From Chara braunii (taxonomy: Eukaryota > Streptophyta > Charophyceae > Charales > Characeae), in the NCBI GenBank assembly GCA_003427395.1, contig BFEA01000636.1, positions 514,921 to 536,460 on the forward strand: a DNA stretch of 21,540 nt, in the 5' to 3' direction. This document shows, in pieces, positions 16,581 through 21,540 of this stretch (positions are counted from its first letter, which is position 1; each line of letters begins with the position of its first letter). The notes beneath the pieces are model-generated. The model searched no databases. It saw nothing but the letters and a program-made list of their open reading frames with translations, and was not told the DNA's origin. The position numbers were made by a program, and so were the translations under genes.

Positions 16581-18251
16581 GTGACCTTCGACAGTGCTGG
16601 AGAAGTCAAACATAGTCTGAACATCTACATATTCCGTGATCTACCCTTTGACCTGGTTTTCTCCATGCAGTGGCTGAAAGCAGTCAACCCAAGGATCGAC
16701 TGGCAGATCCCCAAGGTTGAGCTGCCGAACAACAAAGGGGTGTATCAGCCATGCATGATTGCTGCTGAACACCACCCTAAGACCTCATGCTTCTGCCTGA
16801 GAGCAAGAGAGTTTTATGCTCTCTCACGCCAGTATGACCACGGGCGTTTGTTCATAGCTCTGGTCAAGCAGACAAACGCTCCCACTGTTTCCTGTCCTCC
16901 TGATATACAGCAGGTGGTTGACCAGTATGCTGATCTGATGCAGGAGCCCTTTGGGTTAACCAACCGGCCAACCAAGAATCACATTGAGCTGCTGACTGGA
17001 GCGGTCCCTCCCAAGGGCCGCATCTACAGGATGTCCCCTGCTGAGCTTGAGGAGCTCAGACGACAGCTTGAGACCCTGACCAGCAAAGGCTGGATCAGGC
17101 CCAGCACATATAAATTCGGCGCCCCAGTCCTCTTTGTTCCCAAAGGGAGTGGTGAGTTCAGAATGTGCATCGACTACAGGGGTCTCAACAAGATCACTAG
17201 GAGTACAAAGCCCCTTCCTAGGATCGATGACCTTCTGGATATGGTCCAGGGATGCACCATCTTCAGCAAAGTCGACCTCAAGTCTGGTTATCACCAGATT
17301 GAGATGGCAGAGGAGGACGTCCACAAGACAGCCTTCAAAACCAGATATAGTACATATGAATATCTGGTTATGCCATTTGGACTCTGCAATGCACCTGGCA
17401 CATTCCACACAGAGATGCACCGCATCTTCAGGCCTTACCTGGACAAGTTCATGGTCGTCTACCTGGATGATATCCTGGTATTCAGCCGGACTGCCAAGGA
17501 ACATGCGGAGCATTTGGATCTTGTCCTTCAGTCATTACGTGACAGCCAGTACAAGATTAATAGAGAGAAGTCCTCCTTTGGAGTTCCCTCTGTCATCTAC
17601 CTGGGCCACGTAGGTCTGGCCCCTGAAGCAGCTAAGATTGCTGCTATTCAGGAGTGGCCACAGCCCCAGACAGTGAGAGATGTTCGGTCTTTCTTGGGTC
17701 TGGCCTCCTACTATAGAAGGTTCGTCAGGAACTTTTCTGCAGTGGCGGCGCCCCTGACTAACCTCACAAAGAAAGACACTCCCTTTCTTTGGTCCCTTCA
17801 CTGTCCGGTGGCCTTTGCACGACTCAAACAGGCCTTGACTCGTGCCCCTGTTATGAAGATACCTGACCCCACCTTGCCATTTGTCCTGACCACTGACGCC
17901 AGTTAGTATGCCATTGGGGCAGTACTTCAGCAGGATGATGGGAATGGTCTGAGACCAGTCGCGTTTATGAGCAAGAAGATCAAGACTCAGAAGCTTCAGG
18001 ACTCTACCTACGAGAAAAAGCTATATGCTCTTGTCAGTGCCTTGAAACATTGGAAGCACTTTCTCCTGAGAAGGCACTTTAAGATCTTCTCTGATCATTT
18101 CACTCTACAGTGGTTGAAGTCCCAGGGAGAGTTAAATGATAAGTTGGCACGCTACATTCAGTTCATCGGCATGTTTGACTTTGAACTGAAACACAAGAAG
18201 GGCTGCTACAATAAAGTAGCTGACGCCCTAGGCCTGATTCTTTTGCACTGA
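16524..18251 (+). pseudogene. Element B reverse transcriptase and RNase H
   Basis: After the TAG at 16521, one frame runs through the protease end (LPFDLVFSMQWL), a linker and the RT. RT blocks are MSPAELEELRRQLETLTSKGW (cut here to the hallmark), FRMCIDYRGLNK, SKVDLKSGYHQI, YEYLVMPFGLCNAPGTF and the catalytic YLDD (codons 17460-17471), followed by GHVGLAPEAAK and VRDVRSFLGLASYYRRF. RNase H starts VLTTDAS. A TAG at 17904-17906 replaces the Gln seen at the same place in element A. The frame then continues YAIGAVLQQDD, DSTYEKKLYAL (Glu), SDHFTLQWL (Asp) and VADALG (Asp), ending at TGA 18249-18251. All RT and RNase H catalytic residues are present. The stops disable the protein unless they are read through. 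Confidence 0.9.
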
Positions 18252-18272
18252 TCTCCTCTACTCATTCCTTAG

Positions 18273-19435
18273 GAGGAGGTCCGTCAGACCATTGCTCGCT
18301 TACTGCCTCAGGACCCGACTTATGGACCCATTGTCAGGAATCTGCAAGCAGATCCCAATTCTGAACCAGACTATGCCTCGAGTTCAGATCTGCTGTACAC
18401 TTACAACAGAGGAGAGGAGCGCTTATGCATTCCCGAGGATCAGCAGCTTAGGACACTGCTGATGTCAGAGTGCCACGATGCGCGTGGACACTTTGGGTTC
18501 TTGAAGTCGTACGCAGCCCTGTCGCAGCGCTTCTTCTGGAAGGAGAGCGGAGTGAGATGCTGCACTATGTGGAAACCTGTGAGCTATGTCAGAGGAACAA
18601 GGTTCGTCGTAAACCTCCTCTAGGATTGCTCAAGCCCTTTCCCATACCTGATGGTCCTGCTCAGTCTGTGTCCATTGACTCTACAGACTTAGGCAAGACC
18701 ACCCCTCGTGGCATGCGTCAGGTTATGGTCTGCGTGGACAAGTTCTCCAAATACGCAGAGTTCATCCCCTTGCCAGAGGTAGCAAGGGTCCCGGCTGTAA
18801 GAGCAACCTTTTCTGAGAGGTGGGTAACTCACCATGGGCCGCCCACTTCCATAGTCAGTGACCGAGATCCACGTTTTTGCAGGGATGAGTGGCAGTCCTA
18901 TTGTAAGGACTACTTGCACTCTCGTCTGGACATGACGTCTGGTCGTCATCCAAAAGCCAATGGTGAGGCTGAAGTGATGAACCAGGTCTTGTTCCAGCTG
19001 CTACGTCCTGTTATCTCCCCAGATCAACAGGACTGGGATCTCCACCTTGCGAGGGCACAACTCATGTACAACATGTTTGTCCACTCCTCGACCGGGTTCA
19101 GTCCTTATCGATTACATTGGGGACGTGAGCCACGTCAGCCTCTCGATGATATCATCGACAAGGCTAAGACAAATCTGACACCAGGCACAGCAGAGTTCAC
19201 CAAACGCTATCGTCTTGATGTGGAAAGAGCGCGAGCGAACTTGTTCAAAGCCCAAACGGCAATGATTGAACAAGCTAATTGCCATCGCAGACCTTCCCCC
19301 ATTCGTACTGGTGACTATGTCTGGGCAGCCAGCTCAGAGTTGTCGAGGGAGGAGGATATCTCTCCCAAGCTGCTGCCCAAGTATCTGGGTCCATGGCAGG
19401 TATTAGATACAGTAGGGGCTGGCAGCATCTTGTGA
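18273..19435 (+). pseudogene. Element B integrase, first copy, frameshifted
   Basis: After a TAG at 18270 the frame gives EEVRQTIARLLPQDPTYG and the finger histidines in SECHDARGHFGFLKSY (HX4H). A frame change near 18545 is needed to reach ETCELCQRNK (CX2C) and the core. The first Asp is in VSIDSTD. The second is in SIVSDRDPRF, and the Glu is in NGEAEVMNQ, about 36 residues later, the DDE arrangement of retroviral-type integrases. The C-terminal part (TGDYVWAASSELSREED, PKLLPKYLGPWQVL) is cut off by a duplication joint at 19422, ending in TGA at 19433-19435. Integrase inserts the cDNA and generated the flanking CAAA repeat. Confidence 0.85.
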
Positions 19436-19998
19436 AGTTTGCCTTCCAACCTCCGACTGAAAATCGGTGGTACTACAGGAAGGACCTTCTCAAGGCACAG
19501 CAGAGTTCACCAGACGCTATCGTCTTGATGTGGAAAGAGCGCGAGCGAACTTGTTCAAAGCCCAAAAGGCAATGATTGAACAAGCTAATCGCCATCGCAG
19601 GCCTTCCCACATTTGTACTGGTGACTATGTCTGGGCAGCCAGCTCAGAGTTGTCGAGGGAGGAGGATATCTCTCCCAAGCTGCTGCCCAAGTATCCGGGT
19701 CCATGGCAGGTATTAGATATAGTAGGGGCTGATCCTTTTGGTCCGTCGTACACCATTGATGTCCCTTTGCATCTACGTACCGTTCCGGTCTTCCATGCAT
19801 CTAAGCTGCTTCCCTTCACCCCAGCTGATGCATTCCCTGACTGGCCCCCTCAGTGGGGTCCACCAATCCCTGGTAAGGGATACGACAAGGTATCCATTGA
19901 GGATAAGTGAGGCACTGGCCCCGACCGACAGTATCTTGTGAAGTTTGCCTTCCAACCTCTGACTGAAAATCGGTGGTACTACAGGAAGGACCTTCTCA
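19183..19998 (+). repeat. Rearranged duplication A-B-A'-C-B' in the integrase tail
   Basis: Block A (19183-19421, 239 bp) recurs as A' (19493-19731), exactly 310 bases further on with few mismatches. Block B (19423-19492, 70 bp) recurs as B' (19929-19998) with two or so mismatches. Block C (19732-19928) occurs only once, between A' and B'. The native order must be A-C-B, so the locus is a tandem duplication of A-C-B in which the first copy lost C. The 310-bp offset changes frame between A and A'. Confidence 0.93.
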
Positions 19999-20110
19999 GG
20001 ACAGCGAAGTCTGTTGTGTTGCGATATGAAGCGGCTCAGAAGGGTAACCTTCGCCGTCACCTCGCCTGCACCCCTAGCTCGGAGGTCCTCGCTCCTGGGG
20101 AGGGTAAGCC
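19493..20110 (+). pseudogene. Element B integrase C-terminus, second copy, with chromodomain-like tail
   Basis: The second copy carries the complete end of integrase: TGDYVWAASSELSREED, PKLLPKYPGPWQVLDIVG, GPSYTIDVPLHLRTVP and FHASKLLPF, a GPY/F-type module. A TGA at 19908-19910 stops the frame after SIEDK. In the same frame the sequence goes on GTGPDRQYLVKFAFQPLTEN, RWYYRKDLL. The pattern YLVKF..(x)..ENxWYxxxDLL resembles a chromodomain core. If correct, element B belongs with chromoviruses, whose chromodomain steers insertion toward particular chromatin. The aromatic cage cannot be confirmed by eye. Confidence 0.65.
20097..20108 (+). other. Weak polypurine tract before the 3' LTR
   Basis: GGGGAGGGTAAG lies two bases upstream of the 3' LTR, where the plus-strand primer is expected. 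It contains one pyrimidine and is followed by CC before the LTR, so it is a poor match to a classical polypurine tract and may be eroded. Confidence 0.45.
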
Positions 20111-21231
20111 TGCAATGACTTGCTGATTTCTGCTGCCGAGACTAACTGCGAGGCTGTACACTAATCGGTAGGTTAGTATAGTAATTTTGTTTGGCTGAGG
20201 GTTAACCGAGAGACCAGCATGTGAGGAAATTCGTGAGAGACAGATTTGTAAATCCGGGGAAAATATAGTCCCGGTACTAACCTGAATTCCTACAGCTACC
20301 CTAACTGCCTAGTGCAGGCCCGAGCTACCCCTAGGACAGACAAGCTCTAAGTGGCCTATTCTGCTAGACGGTCCTATAGCCTATAGCCAAGTCCGGTAGA
20401 GGCCGATAGGCTGAAACAACAACGATACCGGTCGGTCAGTCACTCCGGTCTAGGTCTAGGTTAGGCTAGTGAGTCTATAGGTGGGGGAGGCACACCGATT
20501 CATGACTTTTTGGCGTTTCATTTTCCCATTGCAGCGTTCGTGGCCAACCACGTTTTGCAGCGCTGGAAGTCTACAGCGGCACCTGAGACTTCAAGCTTGA
20601 ATGGAAAGCCATAGCCGGCCTTTCTGAGACAGCCATAGCTGGGGCTGGTCTCAACGCATCTACCCTCTGGGGGTATTTGCGCTTGGCAGGGCTATTTCGA
20701 GGCTCTTCGCTGGGTACATGTGGGCGCTGCTGCTACGGTAACAGCCTGGCAGCCCTAGCTGGCTTCTTTATCGCCAGAGTGACTCATCGACACTGGGGAC
20801 TACTCGTTGTTCATGATCTTCATCTGGGTGTATGGCGCTGGCCTCTGGGAGGCTGTTTCAATGCAGCGCTAGACTCTGAGAGTGAAGTAGTGGGTGGAGT
20901 GTGTGGTACTGAGGTAGCGAGACATTGGGTTAAACTCTGCAACGATATTTGGGGTTAACTAAGTCGAGTTGGCTCATCATCTATGTGACATTCCAATTGT
21001 GATCTTCGTAGTGTCATCTTGTGATTGGTTGTTGGGAGTGTGTCAGAGAGAGAGAAACACTAGGTGTATTCTTCCCATCTGTTCATGGTTGCTATTCCAC
21101 TGCTTATCTCTGGTCTGTGTACAGGTTGGACTCTGTCTCTCCTTCCCTTTGTCTTATGCATGTATGGGCATGTGTGAGATACTTTTGAGTGTGAGTGACA
21201 AGAAAATTGTCAGACAACCAAGTTCATAACA
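20111..21231 (+). repeat. 3' LTR of element B
   Basis: Same ends (TGCAATGACT ... TTCATAACA) and same content as 11847-12966, one base longer overall. By eye about 20 differences occur in the first 375 bases, mostly transitions, so the copies have diverged since insertion. It should supply the 3' processing signal, but no clear AATAAA was placed. Confidence 0.95.
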
Positions 21232-21235
21232 CAAA
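21232..21235. repeat. Right target-site duplication CAAA
   Basis: Matches 11843-11846 on the left flank. Removing the element and one CAAA rejoins ...CTCTGTG and CATTTCACG across the target site. Confidence 0.7.
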
Positions 21236-21540
21236 CATTTCACGAAGTGGGGTCCATACAGTTGCAGCACGCCAGTTGGTTGGAGTGCACTGAGTCTTGG
21301 ATCTATGCAAATGTGGAAATCCCAGGGCCCTTGAGTTAGTTAGGCCCTGGGCACTTGAACGTGAGGTTGACAATCCATGCTGGGTATAGAGTTCGAAAAT
21401 GCCTAACGAAAATCGGCCCACTATCTGAATCTGGCCGCAGGCCTTGATGAAAGAGGTGCAACTGCATCCCCCGGGCCTCAACTGCATCAGGCCTGGGTTC
21501 AGGCACTGGGGCCCAGACGCAGGCTGAAGGGAGGCCGCCC
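21236..21540. other. Host flank 3' of element B
   Basis: This is the continuation of the sequence interrupted at 11847. No + strand gene is visible, and if the exon ending at 11808 is real this is its 3' UTR or downstream DNA. A reverse-strand frame is open from about 21487 to the LTR. It continues in frame into 11846-11700 when the TSD is counted once (...WTPLREMF joined to AQRALVDLLARLHL). This may be chance in GC-rich sequence, or evidence that a reverse-strand coding region was disrupted. Confidence 0.4.

Larger units (their letters stand above)
11847..21231 (+). mobile_element. Element B: full-length, inactive Ty3/gypsy retrotransposon
   Basis: The 9385-bp element has two LTRs (1120 and 1121 bp), a TSD, a PBS, a 1.5-kb leader, gag with zinc knuckle, protease, RT, RNase H, integrase with GPY/F module and a chromodomain-like tail, then a weak purine tract. 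Integrase downstream of RT places it in Ty3/gypsy. The LTRs differ at roughly one base in 20 over their first 375 bases by eye, so the insertion is not recent. Frameshifts, stops, a small triplication and a rearranged duplication inactivate it. It could still be mobilised in trans if a related active copy exists, but this is inference. Confidence 0.95.

Noticed and set aside
16956-17513. A 185-codon reverse-strand open frame opposite the RT
   Set aside because: It lies antisense to the conserved RT motifs and has no recognisable domain, so it is a shadow of the real coding frame.

Overview
The window looks like repeat-rich nuclear DNA from a plant or streptophyte-type alga. It holds two Ty3/gypsy (Metaviridae) retrotransposons of one broad type, a primer site matching plant initiator tRNA-Met, spliceosomal-looking acceptors and long GA/CT microsatellites. 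I cannot name the species. No bacterial operons, rRNA, tRNA or CRISPR array were seen.

Layout. Bases 1-1090 hold poly-T, a GC-rich palindromic patch and short direct repeats, with no convincing gene. Bases ~1090-6990 are an old, heavily broken Ty3/gypsy element (element A) in + orientation, in the order gag, zinc knuckle, protease, RT, RNase H, integrase and tail. It is full of stops, frameshifts, local tandem duplications and two probable foreign insertions, and I see no LTRs. Bases ~6880-7410 are a 195-bp tandem duplication carrying TTC/TC microsatellites. Bases 7459-11808 are a mosaic of possible host exons on both strands, GA/CT microsatellites, two organelle-like reverse-strand fragments (one like plastid NdhA, one like group II intron maturase domain X), a 13-N gap and an exact Nextera mate-pair junction adapter at 8859-8896. 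Linkage across 8859-8896 and 10387-10399 should not be trusted.

Bases 11847-21231 are a complete-length Ty3/gypsy element (element B) with 1120/1121-bp LTRs (TG...CA), a CAAA target-site duplication, an initiator-Met PBS, a 1.5-kb leader, gag and pol. The gag/pol boundary has a canonical -1 slippery heptamer, A AAA AAC, directly before the gag stop and in the phase that leads into pol. The copy is dead: two gag frameshifts, a 26-bp triplication in protease, in-frame stops (two TAG and one TGA are compatible with C-to-T change), a frameshift in integrase, and a rearranged duplication of the integrase C-terminus. It sits 38 bp downstream of the stop codon of a possible host terminal exon.

The best candidates for something new are the gag/pol frameshift signal of element B, the repeated short exact tandem duplications that break both elements, and the A-B-A'-C-B' integrase-tail rearrangement. 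The most important practical result is the sequencing-adapter chimera.
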